Of a DNA stretch of 64,000 nucleotides, positions 25,501-35,713 are shown piece after piece; within the stretch, counting starts at the first letter, position 1; every line of letters begins with the position of its first letter. The translations under genes were made by a program, and so were the position numbers. Under the pieces are notes generated by a model. That model saw only the letters and a program-made list of their open reading frames with translations. It made no database searches and had not been told where the DNA came from. Source of the stretch: Akkermansia sp. (GTDB taxonomy: Bacteria; Verrucomicrobiota; Verrucomicrobiia; Verrucomicrobiales; Akkermansiaceae); assembly GCA_030523775.1 (NCBI GenBank), contig JAUNHW010000004.1:75714-139713 (forward strand), given 5' to 3'.

Positions 25501-27417
25501 TTACTTTCTGGCCTGCCGCTGCTGCTCCTTGAGAGCCTGCTGCTGGGCTTCCATCATGCGCTGCATGAATCCCTTCTTTGCCCCGGCCTTGTGCTTCACC
25601 TTGGTGAGCTCCGGCTGGGGAAGGCGGCGGATGAGGATGGTCTGGATGATGGAGATGATGTTGGTGGTGGTCCAGTAGAGGGCCAGGGCGCTGGCGTAGG
25701 TGTAGCAGAACAGGAAGAAGAGCGCGGGCATCCAGCGCATGATTTTCACCTGCGTGGCATCACCGGTGGCGGGGGTCATGTGCATCTGGATGATCATGGA
25801 TGCGGCCATGAGGATGGGCAGCACGTTGAGCGGCAGGTTGTACCCGAACACGGGTATCCAGCACACCGTGTCCATCTGGGAGAGGTCGCTCACCCAGCCC
25901 ACCCATTCCGCACCGCGGAATTCCGCCGCGGAGAGCAGAACCCAGAAGAAGGCGAAGAAGATGGGCATCTGCAGCAGCATGGGCAGGCAGCCGCCCATGG
26001 GGGAGATGCCGTACTCCTGGTAGAGCTTCATCATTTCCATCTGCACCTTCTGCTGGTCATCGGGGTACTTCTCCTTCAGCTCCTTCATCTTGGGCTGCAG
26101 CAGGCTCATGCGCTTCATGCTCATGTAGCTCTTGCGGTAGAGCGGCCAGATGATGCCGCGCACCACGAAGGTCATGGCCACTATGGCCCAGCCCCAGTTG
26201 CCGAACCACCCGTAGAACAGGTTGATGAGCCAGTTCATGGGGTAGCTCAGGAAGGTGAGGATGCCGTAGTCCATCAGGCGGTCCAGCTTGCGGAACTCCC
26301 CGTTCATGTCGCTGAGCATCAGGTTCAGCTTGGGCCCCGTGAACACGGAGTAAGAGAGGTTTTTCTGCCCGCCCTGCATCTCTGCTGTCTTGGGGCTGAG
26401 CGTGAAGTCCGGCAGGCACACGGCGAGCTGCACGCCGTTGGTGCTGGTTTCCCCGGTGACGGGAAGCTTGAAGTTGGCGGGTGCGGCATAGATGCCGCCG
26501 TTGCCGGAGTCCTTGGCGGGCTGGATGATGCTGGCGTAGTACTGGTTCATCACGCCGGCCCATTCCAGCGCCTTGAAGTCGCTGGTGCAGATGCGCGCCT
26601 TGGTGCCGGAGAACATGCCGCTGAAGGAACCGGCGCTCTCCTTGTTGAAGTCGCCGTTGTCCTGGGTCACATAGTAGGAGTAGCGGTCCGGCTCGTCCGT
26701 GGATATCTGGCAGGCACCGCCGGCGTACAGGCCCCAGTTGCGGGCCTCCATGGACTGGGCGGAGGTGTTCTGCACGTCAATCTTCAGGTCGAACGCGTAG
26801 GCGTTGCCGTCGATTCGCTGCTCCCCCTGCTGCAGGGGCTTGAGGGTGTAGATCTTGCGGATGACGAGCTCGCCCACTTGCGCGACGAGTGTGATGCTGC
26901 CCTCATCCTGGGCCACCACCCGGTAGGCGGCGGTGTCGAAGGTGGCGGGGCGGTCCTCCGCCAGGCCGAACATGAGCGTGCCGATGCCGTGGTCGGGGTC
27001 GGAGTTGATGGATACGTTCTGCTGCAGTTCCGGCTTGGTGCTGTTGATGGCCTTGCCCACCATCTCCACGCCGGAGATGCTGCCGCCCACATCGCGGAAA
27101 TGGTAGCGGGCCACCACGTTGCCCTCTGCGTCCTTGCCCTCCAGCACGGCAATCTCCTGCGCGGGCTTGGCGGCGGCGGGGGCATCCGTGGCGGGGGCTG
27201 CGGGCTGGGCAACGGGTGCTGCTGCGCCATCAACGGGTGTTGCCGGTTGCGCGGCGGGTTCCGCGGGCTGCACCGGGCTTGCCGCCTGCTGGGCGGGATC
27301 CGCCGGCGCGGTGGCCGCGGGTTGGTCTGCGGGCTGCTCCTGCGGTTCGTTCATGGTCCATTGCAAACCGAGCAGGACCACGCAGATGGTGACAACTATC
27401 CAGGCTGTTCTATCCAT
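25501..27417 (-). CDS. yidC: Membrane protein insertase YidC
   Basis: 638 aa. Inserts proteins into the inner membrane alone or with Sec. It has an N-terminal anchor (TAWIVVTICVVLLGLQW), an Ala/Pro/Gln-rich low-complexity linker (~25-90), a large periplasmic P1 beta-domain (~95-370), then five membrane helices including NWGWAIVAMTFVVRGIIWPL with the conserved Arg, and ending in a basic tail (EQQRQARK). Long form, as in Gram-negatives. It is last in the rpmH-rnpA-yidD-yidC operon, 24 bp after yidD. Confidence 0.95.
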   Translation of the reverse strand: MDRTAWIVVTICVVLLGLQWTMNEPQEQPADQPAATAPADPAQQAASPVQPAEPAAQPATPVDGAAAPVAQPAAPATDAPAAAKPAQEIAVLEGKDAEGNVVARYHFRDVGGSISGVEMVGKAINSTKPELQQNVSINSDPDHGIGTLMFGLAEDRPATFDTAAYRVVAQDEGSITLVAQVGELVIRKIYTLKPLQQGEQRIDGNAYAFDLKIDVQNTSAQSMEARNWGLYAGGACQISTDEPDRYSYYVTQDNGDFNKESAGSFSGMFSGTKARICTSDFKALEWAGVMNQYYASIIQPAKDSGNGGIYAAPANFKLPVTGETSTNGVQLAVCLPDFTLSPKTAEMQGGQKNLSYSVFTGPKLNLMLSDMNGEFRKLDRLMDYGILTFLSYPMNWLINLFYGWFGNWGWAIVAMTFVVRGIIWPLYRKSYMSMKRMSLLQPKMKELKEKYPDDQQKVQMEMMKLYQEYGISPMGGCLPMLLQMPIFFAFFWVLLSAAEFRGAEWVGWVSDLSQMDTVCWIPVFGYNLPLNVLPILMAASMIIQMHMTPATGDATQVKIMRWMPALFFLFCYTYASALALYWTTTNIISIIQTILIRRLPQPELTKVKHKAGAKKGFMQRMMEAQQQALKEQQRQARK

Positions 27418-27441
27418 GGCGTATGATGGGGGTGAAGGTGT

Positions 27442-27687
27442 TTAGGATTGCTTGCGGGGCGGTACGGGATCATAGCCGCAACCGCCCCAGGGATTGCAGC
27501 GCAGGATGCGCCAGATGCCCAGCGCAGAGCCTTTCAGGGCGCCGTGCTCTTCCACGGCTTGAATGAAATAGGTGGAGCAGGTGGGCGTGAAGCGGCATCC
27601 GCTGTTCGGGCCGCTCAGTGCATGCAGCGGGCGGCTCAGGAAACGCTTGTAGAAGCGCACCGGGAGGATGACCATTTGCTTCAGCAT
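27442..27687 (-). CDS. yidD: Membrane protein insertion efficiency factor YidD
   Basis: 81 aa. Shows the family core [20 protein letters not shown] and the ending [10 protein letters not shown], with the conserved Cys residues of YidD. An amphipathic N-terminus ([17 protein letters not shown]) would lie on the membrane. It overlaps the end of rnpA by 7 bp and precedes yidC, the classical order; it assists YidC-dependent insertion. Confidence 0.93.
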   Translation of the reverse strand: MLKQMVILPVRFYKRFLSRPLHALSGPNSGCRFTPTCSTYFIQAVEEHGALKGSALGIWRILRCNPWGGCGYDPVPPRKQS

Positions 27688-28058
27688 GCTGCCTGCTTGT
27701 TGAGGGTTCGTTTCAGGAGTCTCAGGAAATCCTGCTCCATTTCCGCGTACGTGGCCTGTGCCGCGCTTGTGCGCACCACCACCACCACATAGCGGCCCGC
27801 GGCCAGCGGTGCCCCATGCTTGCGCAGCAGCTCGCGCACGCGCCTGCGCGCGAGCACGCGTTCCACGGCGTGGCCCATGCGGCGGGTGGTGATAATGCCG
27901 AAGCGGGATTCTGCATCGCCGCGGGCGGCATCCGCCTGTTCGGCGGGAAGGGGAGCTGTGCTCAGGATAAGGAAACGCCCTGCTCGGGATGACCCCGCCG
28001 CCCGCACCAAGGCGAACTCGGAGGCTCGCTTCATGGTTTGGCGCCGCGTGAGCTGCAT
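27681..28058 (-). CDS. rnpA: Ribonuclease P protein component
   Basis: 125 aa basic protein that binds the RNase P RNA in tRNA 5' maturation. The family signature is [18 protein letters not shown], corresponding to the RNRxKRxxRE region in degenerate form. The [15 protein letters not shown] start and [11 protein letters not shown] strand also fit. A second ATG at codon 9 is possible. It sits 75 bp after rpmH and overlaps yidD, so identity rests partly on gene order. Confidence 0.88.
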   Translation of the reverse strand: MQLTRRQTMKRASEFALVRAAGSSRAGRFLILSTAPLPAEQADAARGDAESRFGIITTRRMGHAVERVLARRRVRELLRKHGAPLAAGRYVVVVVRTSAAQATYAEMEQDFLRLLKRTLNKQAAC

Positions 28059-28133
28059 CGTTGAACAGGGCGTGTTTTCCTGTTGCGGGGGTATTCTCCC
28101 GCCAGGGGGCGGGAACCCGCTGCCGGCGCGGCT

Positions 28134-28316
28134 TTAGCCGTGCTGGATGATGTGGCGCTTGAAGTGGACTTCGGCGCCCTTCGGAAGAAGGCGCTTGCGG
28201 CCCTTGGCGCGGCGGCGGGCCAGGATGGCGCGGCCGTTCTTGGACGCCATGCGGGCGCGGAAACCGAACTGCTGCTTGCGGCAGCGCTTGGAAGGCTGGT
28301 ATGTTCTCTTGCTCAT
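28134..28316 (-). CDS. rpmH: Ribosomal protein L34 with C-terminal extension
   Basis: 60 aa. The first 45 residues are standard L34 ([35 protein letters not shown]). About 14 further residues, [14 protein letters not shown] and on, extend beyond the usual end. Start taken at MSKRTYQ; an upstream frame is discarded because it contains the promoter -10. It heads the rpmH-rnpA-yidD-yidC operon, often near the replication origin; dnaA is not in view. Confidence 0.95.
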   Translation of the reverse strand: MSKRTYQPSKRCRKQQFGFRARMASKNGRAILARRRAKGRKRLLPKGAEVHFKRHIIQHG

Positions 28317-28373
28317 GTCTCTGGTTTTTTGGTGAAGTTTCCTCCGGTCCGTCTCACAACGTCCGGAGCGCAT

Positions 28374-28401
28374 ATTGTACGCCACTTCTCCCGCATGTCA
28401 A
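28374..28401 (-). promoter_or_regulatory. rpmH operon promoter
   Basis: Consensus-like pair on the minus strand: TTGACA (28396-28401), 16 bp, TACAAT (28374-28379), about 58 bases before the rpmH ATG. Confidence 0.88.
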
Positions 28402-28511
28402 GCACCAATCCAAAAAAAATCACGGCAATTATGTGTGCAATTCCCCGCCCGTGCCATTCAAATTCAGACGTCGGCAATATTCATTGGGCTGTACGGGCCT
28501 GCCGAATATGC

Positions 28512-28541
28512 TTGCGGGGGGAGGCGGGTTCCGCGTATACT
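28512..28541 (+). promoter_or_regulatory. Promoter directly abutting start codon
   Basis: TTGCGG (28512-28517), 18 bp, TATACT (28536-28541); only CACGGC separates the -10 from the ATG at 28548, so the transcript should be leaderless. Confidence 0.6.
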
Positions 28542-28547
28542 CACGGC

Positions 28548-29240
28548 ATGTATGGGGTGGCGCAAGCTTCTGCTTTCCAAGGTATCATGCCGGCGGTTTT
28601 CCTTATAGAGTTTACCGGTGTGGTGGCAGCGGTGTGCTTTCAGCGCCCTGTGCGGAGCTTTGCGGGCAAGATGGTGTTCGGTGCGCTATGCGCGCCGCTG
28701 CTGTCGTACGGCTGCCTGGCGGCGGGCGTCTCCTCGCTCCCGGCGCATGCCCTTCTGGTGCTGGTGCTCGGCTTGTGCGTGAGCAAGTGCGGGTGGCGCC
28801 GCACGGTGCTATCCCTGGGCTGTTGGGCGTTTGTAACCTACATGCTGTTAATGGCCTTGCGCGTGCCGCTGCAACCCGGCGCCCCCATGCAGAACGCGGC
28901 GGGGTGTCTGCTGCCGCCGGTGGTGTTTCCCTGCGTGCTGGCGCTGTTGTTGAGCGTGCATAAAAGCCCCGTGCGTTTCTGGAGTGCGTTCGTGGGCGTG
29001 TTTCTGGTGCTCTATGTGATGCAGGTGGTGGGTGCGGCGGAGCTCGAGCACTCTGCGGACATCTGGGAGACGCACAAACTCCTTCTGGTGCGCGAAGTGG
29101 TGTTCGGCGTAATGGAGCTGGCCCTGCTGTGCGTGATGTTCATCCATGTCCTGCAGGCCCCGCCCCGGCGCGCGCTGTGGGTACTGGCCCTGTATTCCCT
29201 GCGCACGGTGTTCGTGGTGTACATGATGCTTGCGCGCTGA
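28548..29240 (+). CDS. Polytopic membrane protein, unknown
   Basis: 230 aa, almost entirely hydrophobic with about seven predicted membrane helices (for example LLVLVLGLCVSKCGW and VGVFLVLYVMQVVGAAEL). Positive residues at loop ends (RRTVLS, PPRRALW) suggest inner-membrane location. No family recognised. ATG 28548 is chosen because a TATACT -10 lies six bases before it. Next to rpmH in divergent orientation; no functional clue from the neighbours. Confidence 0.7.
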   Translation: MYGVAQASAFQGIMPAVFLIEFTGVVAAVCFQRPVRSFAGKMVFGALCAPLLSYGCLAAGVSSLPAHALLVLVLGLCVSKCGWRRTVLSLGCWAFVTYMLLMALRVPLQPGAPMQNAAGCLLPPVVFPCVLALLLSVHKSPVRFWSAFVGVFLVLYVMQVVGAAELEHSADIWETHKLLLVREVVFGVMELALLCVMFIHVLQAPPRRALWVLALYSLRTVFVVYMMLAR

Positions 29241-29340
29241 GTGCGCCGGATTTCCCGGCGGGCGCATCCTGCCGTAATTGTTATTGAACCGCGTCCCCCC
29301 TCCTGTTTGTCCCTCACGCGGGAACATCCCCAAACAGGAT

Positions 29341-29622
29341 ATGAACAACAAGAACATCACACGGTACACATACGAGAGCACGGATTTCCAAGGCTGGCGC
29401 GTGAGCATCCAGCGGCGGGGAAGGATTATCACGCGCTATTTCTCCGACCTCCAGTGCGGCTCCGAGGAGGAGGCCCACCGCCAGGCCCTGGAATACCGCG
29501 ACCGCGTTTTCGCTCAGCTGGCGGCCAACCGCAACAACCTGGAGGCCTACATGGACCAGGAGCTGGAAAACGTGCAGGAGATGCTGCGCGAGAAGGAGCG
29601 CGGCTATTCCTCCGGCGTGTGA
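29341..29622 (+). CDS. Small AP2-like DNA-binding protein (tentative)
   Basis: 93 aa. Residues ~7-52 (YTYESTDFQGWRVSIQRRG, then ITRYFSD and GSEEEAHRQALEYRD) follow the AP2/ERF-like pattern: three strands with a G-W-R-V core, then one amphipathic helix with E-E-A. In bacteria such domains occur in integrases and homing endonucleases, but here the domain stands alone with a charged helical tail. DNA binding is inferred from this pattern only. The 3' end overlaps the convergent gene at 29604 by 19 bp. Confidence 0.6.
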   Translation: MNNKNITRYTYESTDFQGWRVSIQRRGRIITRYFSDLQCGSEEEAHRQALEYRDRVFAQLAANRNNLEAYMDQELENVQEMLREKERGYSSGV

Positions 29623-29990
29623 AGCTGCGGCGCCAGCGCGGATTGCAGCTCCGCGCACCGGTAGAATTCCGCCTGTTCCAAACGGCGGAACTGCGCGGCC
29701 AGCCGCTCCAGCACCTCCACCAGGCGGGTCTTCACGTCCGGCGTGTTGTCGATGTAGCTCCAGAGCTCATTCTCCCCCTCGCCCCGCATGGAGGCCAGCT
29801 TCTCCAGGCAGGCGTGCAGCTGCGGTACGGCGGCTGCGGCTGATGCCGCATCCGTCACCCCGGCCAGCAAGGCGTTTTCCTCTGCCAGGGCCTGTTCCAG
29901 CGCAGCGCACGCCTGCTGCGGCGCTCCCGCCGCAAGCGCGGGGGCGCAAACGCACACACATGCGCAGAACATTGTGGGCCCACACATCAT
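29604..29990 (-). CDS. Small secreted helical protein, unknown
   Basis: 128 aa. Short hydrophobic leader MFCACVCVCAPALAAGA, probably a signal peptide. The rest is helical and acidic (ENALLAGVTDAAS, VEVLERLAAQFRRLEQAEF) with a few Cys. No family recognised. The promoter is clear: TATGAT ends eight bases before ATG 29990, another near-leaderless start; a second ATG follows directly. Confidence 0.65.
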   Translation of the reverse strand: MMCGPTMFCACVCVCAPALAAGAPQQACAALEQALAEENALLAGVTDAASAAAAVPQLHACLEKLASMRGEGENELWSYIDNTPDVKTRLVEVLERLAAQFRRLEQAEFYRCAELQSALAPQLHTPEE

Positions 29991-29998
29991 ACACGCCC

Positions 29999-30027
29999 AT
30001 CATACAGTGCGCGCGCCGCGCTGTCAA
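29999..30027 (-). promoter_or_regulatory. Promoter of 29604 gene
   Basis: Minus strand: TTGACA (30022-30027), 17 bp, TATGAT (29999-30004). Confidence 0.85.
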
Positions 30028-30104
30028 GGGATGGGCTTTTTTGAATCACATGTGCTGGCCGAACCCCCGCCCGGAGATATGCGGGCGGGGTGGATTGCGT
30101 CTTC

Positions 30105-33100
30105 CTACTTCCCCTCCGGTGTGGGAGTTTCCTTGCCGAGCTTCCGGGCGGTCCAGTCCCTCATGCGCGCGAAGAGGGAGTAGAGAGCGGGCACCAGGAA
30201 GATGCCGAAGCAGGTGGCAAGCAGCATGCCGTAGAAGGTGGTGACGCCGATTTCCACGCGGCTGGCGGCACCGGAACCGGTGGCCACCAGCAGGGGAACG
30301 ACGCCGAAGATGAAGGACACGGCGGTCATCATCACCGCGCGGAAACGCATGCGCGCGCCGTTGAGCGCGGCATCCTGGATGCGAGTGCCGTGCGTCTCGT
30401 GATCCACCTTGCTGAACTCCACCATGAGGATGGCGTTCTTGGCGGCCAGGCCGATGAGCATCAGCAGGCCCAGCTGCACGTAGATGGAGAGGGAGAGCCC
30501 GTAGAGCTGCGCGCCCATGAGCGCGCCCAGCGTGGCCACGGCCACGGAGAGCATCACCGGCACGGGCGTGGTCCAGCTCTCATACTGCGCCACCAGGAAG
30601 AGGTAGGCGAAGATGATGGCCATGGCCAGTAGCGGGCCCAGCTGGCCCTCGTTCTGGCGCTCCTGGTAGGAGAGGTCCTTCCAGGCGGCCTGCCAGCGGC
30701 GGTTGTTGCCGGCGGCCTTCTCCTCCTCGTTGAGCTTGGCGATCTCGTCCTCGATGAAGCGCATGACCTTGCCGGAGCCCACGCCGGGCTTGCTCATCAC
30801 GGTGATATCCGCGCTCATGAGCTGGTTGAAGCGGCCGTAGGAGGCCGGGCCCATGCGGTAGGACAGCGTGCACACCGCGGAGAGCGGCACCATCTGGCCA
30901 TCCGTGTTGCGCACCATCTGGTTGAGGATGTCGTCCGCCGTGCGGCGGTCCTTGGTGTCGCCCTGGATCATCACCTTGAAGTTGAAGCCGTAGAGCGTGA
31001 AGTCGTTCACGTAGTAGGAGGACATCACGCTCTGCAGGGTGCTGAAGATGGTGTTCACGGGCACCTTGAGAGCCTGGGCCTTGGCGCGGTCCAGCTCCAG
31101 GAAGACCTGCGGGTTCTCCGCGTTGTACTCGGTGCGGGCCATGGCAACGAGCTCCTGGTTGGCCATGAGGCGCTCCATGAGAATCTTGGCGGTGTTGCCG
31201 AGGTCCACGGGCGTGGCGTCACCGGAGCCCTGCAGCACCAGGGAGATGCCGCCCGTGACGCCCAAGCCCTGGATGGCGGGCGGGGTGACGGCCATGATGT
31301 TGGCCTCCGGGATATCTGCGCATGCGGCGTTGATTTTGGCGGCAATCTTGGAAACGTGCAGCTCCGGGTCCTTGCGCTGGTTCCAGGGCTTGAGCATAAT
31401 CATGATCATGCCGTTCTGCTCGCCGGAGCCGGAGGTGATGCTGAATCCGCTCATGGCGTTGAACTTGTCGATGCCCTCAATCTTGGAAAGGCGCTCCTCC
31501 ACCTGGCGCATCACCTTGTCGGTGCGCTGCTTGGCGGTGGCGGTGCCCTCCATGGAGACCATGGCCAGCAGGGCGCCCTTGTCCTCCACGGGAATGAAGG
31601 AGTTGTTGAGGGCGCGGGGGATGAAAAGGTTCTCCGGCTTGTAGCGGCGGTCCGCCTGCTCCGCCATGAATTTGGCGCGCTTGGCGGGGTCCTTCATGAT
31701 TTCCTCCATCTTGGCGGTCATGCCCGTCATTTCGCCGATGGGCTTCATCACGAAATCCGGCAGGCCCGCGTAGTACAGGTAGTTGGCGCCCAGCACCAGC
31801 AGCACCACCAGCACCGTGAGCCATGCGTTGCGCACCAGGATGCCCGACACGCGGAGGTAGAAGTTGCGGCCCTTCTCCAGCGCCCAGTTGAACGGCCCGA
31901 ACAGAATCACGCGCGCGCGCCGCGGCTGCTTGTCCGCCGGGCGCAGAATGAGCGCGCACAGGGCGGGGGAGAGGGTGAGGGCGTTGATGGTGGAGAAGCA
32001 GAGCGCCACGCACATGGTGACGGAGAACTGGGTGTAGATGACGCCCACCATGCCGCCGTAGAAGGCAATGGGCACGTACACGGCCAGGGTGACCAGGGTG
32101 GTGGCGATGACGGGCCCGGTGATTTGCTTCATGCTCTTGATGGCGGCGTCTAGGGGCCGCATCTTCTCCTCCTGGATGAGGCGCATGGCGTTCTCCACCA
32201 CCACGATGGCGTCATCCACCAGGGAACCAATCACCAGGATGAGGCCGAACATGGTCAGCACGTTCAGCGAGTACCCCAGCACGTACATCACCATGAACGC
32301 GCCCAGCAGCGACACCGGGATGGCGATGGCCGGAATCAGCGTGGCGCGCCAGTCCTGCAGGAAGATGAACGTCACGAATATCACCAGCGCCAGCGCCAGG
32401 CCCAGCGTGAAGATACTCTCCTTCATGGTGGCGTCGATGGCGCGTGTGGGGTCGTACGCGGCGGTCCACTCCACGCCGTCCGGGAATTCGATTCCCTGCA
32501 GGCACTCGTGCACCTTGAGCACGGTGGCGAGGGCGTTGGCCTCGTTGTTTCGGAAGATGATCATACCCACGCTGTCCCTGCCGTTGAGGCGGCTGTAGCC
32601 GCTGTTGCGCTCGGAGCCCAGCTCTACGGTGGCGATGTCGCGCAGGTAGGTGACGTGGCCGTTCTCCCCGCGTTTCACGATAATGTTGCCGAACTGCTCC
32701 GCGGTTTTGAGGCGGCCGGTGGCGGTCACCTTGAAGGTGGCGTAGGACTGCTCGTCCTCAGAGCCCACGGAGCCAGCCGCGGCCTGGATGTTCTGGCCGT
32801 TGATGGCATCGCGCACATCCTGCGGGGTGATGTTGAGGGCGTTCATGCGGGTGGTGTTCATCCACACGCGCATGGAGTAGTTGCGGGGCGGCAGGATATC
32901 CGCACTGGAGACGCCGTCCACCTGGCACACCACGTCCTTCACGTTCATGCGCAGCCAGCTGGAGAGCTCCAGGATGCTCATCTTGTTTTCATCGCAGGTG
33001 AAGCAGATGGAGTTGAGCATGTCCCCGGAGCGTTTGCGCACGCTGTAGCCGGTCTGCTTGATTTCGGACGGCAGCTTGGATTCCACGGCCTTGATGGCGT

Positions 33101-33428
33101 TGGATACGTTCACCTGCGCCATGTCGTCGCTGGTGCCCACCTTGAAGATGAGGGTGAGGGAGTAGGAGCCATCGTTGCCGCAGGTGGAGTAGAAGTACTC
33201 CAGGTCGTCCATGCCGATGAGCTGCTCCTCCACGGGGGCGGCCACCACCTCCGCCACCTCTTCGGAGCTGGCGCCGGCGTAGTTCATGCGCACGGTGATG
33301 GTGGGCGGGGAGACCTCCGGGTATTCGGAGATGGGCATTTTGCTGAGGCACAGGATGCCGCCCAGCATCATCAGGATGGAGATGACGAAGGCGAACTTGG
33401 GACGGTGGATGAAGAATTCGGAAAACAT
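30105..33428 (-). CDS. RND efflux transporter (AcrB/HAE1 type)
   Basis: 1107 aa, the usual size for tripartite RND pumps. N-terminal [22 protein letters not shown] is the family start. There are twelve predicted membrane helices with two large periplasmic loops, and the proton-relay Asp pair is in [19 protein letters not shown] (helix 4). It exports drugs, bile salts or similar amphiphiles by proton antiport. It lies 22 bp after the double adaptor gene at 33451, in one operon. No outer-membrane channel gene follows. Confidence 0.93.
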   Translation of the reverse strand: MFSEFFIHRPKFAFVISILMMLGGILCLSKMPISEYPEVSPPTITVRMNYAGASSEEVAEVVAAPVEEQLIGMDDLEYFYSTCGNDGSYSLTLIFKVGTSDDMAQVNVSNAIKAVESKLPSEIKQTGYSVRKRSGDMLNSICFTCDENKMSILELSSWLRMNVKDVVCQVDGVSSADILPPRNYSMRVWMNTTRMNALNITPQDVRDAINGQNIQAAAGSVGSEDEQSYATFKVTATGRLKTAEQFGNIIVKRGENGHVTYLRDIATVELGSERNSGYSRLNGRDSVGMIIFRNNEANALATVLKVHECLQGIEFPDGVEWTAAYDPTRAIDATMKESIFTLGLALALVIFVTFIFLQDWRATLIPAIAIPVSLLGAFMVMYVLGYSLNVLTMFGLILVIGSLVDDAIVVVENAMRLIQEEKMRPLDAAIKSMKQITGPVIATTLVTLAVYVPIAFYGGMVGVIYTQFSVTMCVALCFSTINALTLSPALCALILRPADKQPRRARVILFGPFNWALEKGRNFYLRVSGILVRNAWLTVLVVLLVLGANYLYYAGLPDFVMKPIGEMTGMTAKMEEIMKDPAKRAKFMAEQADRRYKPENLFIPRALNNSFIPVEDKGALLAMVSMEGTATAKQRTDKVMRQVEERLSKIEGIDKFNAMSGFSITSGSGEQNGMIMIMLKPWNQRKDPELHVSKIAAKINAACADIPEANIMAVTPPAIQGLGVTGGISLVLQGSGDATPVDLGNTAKILMERLMANQELVAMARTEYNAENPQVFLELDRAKAQALKVPVNTIFSTLQSVMSSYYVNDFTLYGFNFKVMIQGDTKDRRTADDILNQMVRNTDGQMVPLSAVCTLSYRMGPASYGRFNQLMSADITVMSKPGVGSGKVMRFIEDEIAKLNEEEKAAGNNRRWQAAWKDLSYQERQNEGQLGPLLAMAIIFAYLFLVAQYESWTTPVPVMLSVAVATLGALMGAQLYGLSLSIYVQLGLLMLIGLAAKNAILMVEFSKVDHETHGTRIQDAALNGARMRFRAVMMTAVSFIFGVVPLLVATGSGAASRVEIGVTTFYGMLLATCFGIFLVPALYSLFARMRDWTARKLGKETPTPEGK

Positions 33429-33450
33429 GGTTGTAAAGGGGAAAAGGGGG

Positions 33451-35589
33451 TTACTGGGCGGATTCCGGGGTGACGGGCGTGCCGTCCTCCAGCTCCGCCA
33501 GGTTGGTGGTGATGACCTGCATGCCGGGCTCCAGTCCCTGGCAGACGGCTGTGGCGCCGTCCTCCGTGGAGCCGCCGGTGATGATGTTCACCTTTCTGGC
33601 GTGCCCGTTCTCCGCCACGTACACGTACTTGCCGCGCGTTTCCGTGAGCACGGCATCCGCCGGAACGGACGGCACCTTGAATTCCGGGCTGCGGCGCATT
33701 TTCACGGTCACCGTGCCGCCGGGCGTCAGGGTTTCGGCGGCGTTCGGGAAGGTGGCCCAGAAGTTGAGCGTGTCGGTGGATTCCTGGATGTGGTTGTCGC
33801 ACACGGCTATGTGCCCGGTTTCCCTGTGGGTCTGCCCGGTGGCGGTCACCAGCGTGATTTCCGCCTGCCTGGCCATGGTTCCCGCATTGCCGAAGGCGCT
33901 CAGCAGCGCGGTCTCGCTGAGCGGGAAGCGCACGTAGATGGGGCTGGTCTGCACCAGGATTGCCAGCGGCGTGCGGGAGGCTATGTACCCGCCCACTGAG
34001 ATGCGCGCGCGGCCGATGATGCCGTCCATGGGTGCCGTGATGGTGCAGCGGGAAAGGTCGTCTTCCGCCACGCGGAGACTGGCTTCCGCGGCGGATTTGA
34101 GGGCCTGGGCCTCCGCCAGGGTGGCGCGGGCGCTCTCCATCTCGTCCTTGCTGGAGGCGTTGCTCTTCAGGAGAAGCTGCTGGCGCTCGTACTTGAGCCG
34201 GGCATCATGGATGCTCACATCCAGCTGGGCGATGGCGGACTTGCGCACGTTCACCGCGGCCTGGTAGTGGGTGGGATCGATTCTGAACAGGGTGTCACCC
34301 TTGTGGACGCGCTGTCCTTCCTCAAAGGGCATGTCCTTGAGAAGCCCCTGCACCAGCGGGGTGATGAGCACCTTGTTGATGGCTTCCACCTGGGCTCCGG
34401 CCACGCTGATTTCCGTGGGGTCCTCGATAAGTTTCACCTCGGCGGTCTTCACGGGCACCGCCTCCCCGGCCACCTGGCCGGAGGCGCTTTCCTTGCGCTC
34501 CACCTTCTGGTCCGGGTATACCGGGACGACCTTGGCCCCCACGCGTGTCTTGTGGGAGCCGTCCGTAATCACGGTTTCGCCCTCCTGCACGCCGTCGTAG
34601 ATGGCCTGGTAGCGGCCCTGCACGGTACCGGCCACCACCTCCTTGCGGGAGACGGTGTCCTCTGCATCCACGGTGTAGACGTAGGAGCCGCCTGCATCAT
34701 GGTGCACGGCGGTGAGCGGCACCATCACCACCTCTGCGGTGTCGCGCAGCTTCACATACACGGAGCTGATGCCGGAGGGCAGGAGCGTGTGCTCCCGGTT
34801 GGCGAATTCCGCCCACAGGGTGTAGGTGTCGGATCCGCCGGTGAGCAGGTTGTCCACAATCTTCACCTTGCCGGGGGCACCGTACTGCAGCCCGGCGGCG
34901 GTCAGGATGCGCACATCCGCCAGCTCGCCGATTTTGTTAGGGCCGTGGAAGATGGCGTTCACATCATGCTGGCTGAGCGGGAAGCGCACGTAGATGGGAT
35001 CCGCCTGGTTGATGACGGCCAGCTCCTCCGCGGGGGTCACGTAGTTGCCGGGGGAGATGAGCAGGCGGCCTATGTAGCCGGTGATTTCCGCGCGGATGGT
35101 GCAGTCATCCAGGTCCTTGCGGGCGCGCACCAGTTCCGCCTCTGCGCCCACCTTCATGGCCTTGCTGGTGGCCAGGGCTGCCATGGCGGTCTCGTACGCC
35201 TCCTGGCTGGCGGCCTGGTTGTTGGCCAGGTTGGAAAGGCGCTTCACGCGCTTCTCCGCGTACACAATCTTGGCATCCAGCTCCGCTATGGCGGCCTCAG
35301 CCTTCTGCACCGCCGCCTCATAGCGCAGCGGGTCGATGCGCATCAGCACATCCCCCTTCTTCACAAAGTTGCCCTCCTTGTAGCGCACTTCCACGAGGTA
35401 GCCCTCCACTGCGCTGTGGATGCCCACGGAATCAATGGCCTCCGTGAGCCCTATGCTCTTGCGGATGATGCGGTCCTGCCCCTTGGTGGCCTTTTCCACC
35501 TGCACGCGCGGTGTGCTTCCGCCCGGCATCTGGGCCAGCGCCACACCGCCCAGCAGTACCGCCGCCGCCAATGCTTTCATGGTCTTCAT
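33451..35589 (-). CDS. Tandemly duplicated RND periplasmic adaptor
   Basis: 712 aa, about twice the normal AcrA length. After a signal peptide ([19 protein letters not shown]) two full adaptor units follow. Unit 1 has [20 protein letters not shown] from residue 61. Unit 2 has [20 protein letters not shown] from 413. Both continue with RIDP.(R/H)Y and a coiled-coil hairpin, then [13 protein letters not shown] versus [13 protein letters not shown], then a shared (D/S)PIYVRFPLS. The repeat is ~352 residues. Since RND pumps use a hexamer of adaptors, three such chains would complete the ring. A frameshift join is unlikely: the frame is open throughout. Confidence 0.88.
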   Translation of the reverse strand: MKTMKALAAAVLLGGVALAQMPGGSTPRVQVEKATKGQDRIIRKSIGLTEAIDSVGIHSAVEGYLVEVRYKEGNFVKKGDVLMRIDPLRYEAAVQKAEAAIAELDAKIVYAEKRVKRLSNLANNQAASQEAYETAMAALATSKAMKVGAEAELVRARKDLDDCTIRAEITGYIGRLLISPGNYVTPAEELAVINQADPIYVRFPLSQHDVNAIFHGPNKIGELADVRILTAAGLQYGAPGKVKIVDNLLTGGSDTYTLWAEFANREHTLLPSGISSVYVKLRDTAEVVMVPLTAVHHDAGGSYVYTVDAEDTVSRKEVVAGTVQGRYQAIYDGVQEGETVITDGSHKTRVGAKVVPVYPDQKVERKESASGQVAGEAVPVKTAEVKLIEDPTEISVAGAQVEAINKVLITPLVQGLLKDMPFEEGQRVHKGDTLFRIDPTHYQAAVNVRKSAIAQLDVSIHDARLKYERQQLLLKSNASSKDEMESARATLAEAQALKSAAEASLRVAEDDLSRCTITAPMDGIIGRARISVGGYIASRTPLAILVQTSPIYVRFPLSETALLSAFGNAGTMARQAEITLVTATGQTHRETGHIAVCDNHIQESTDTLNFWATFPNAAETLTPGGTVTVKMRRSPEFKVPSVPADAVLTETRGKYVYVAENGHARKVNIITGGSTEDGATAVCQGLEPGMQVITTNLAELEDGTPVTPESAQ

Positions 35590-35622
35590 ATGTGTTGAAA
35601 ATTGTTTCCTTTGTTAAATTGT

Positions 35623-35681
35623 TTTAGTTTTACAACTAAATTGACGCGGCGCATGTTACCACACGCGCGCGCGATTGGCAA
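35623..35681 (-). promoter_or_regulatory. RND operon promoter and operator-like palindrome
   Basis: Minus-strand promoter: TTGCCA (35676-35681), 17 bp, TAACAT (35653-35658), extended by TGTGG. Just downstream is TTTAGTT-TTAC-AACTAAA (35623-35640), a perfect 7-bp inverted repeat near +6 to +23, placed where a repressor would block transcription. No regulator gene is adjacent. Confidence 0.7.
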
Positions 35682-35713
35682 GCCCGCTGCCAAAGATAAT
35701 TTCAATTATAGAT

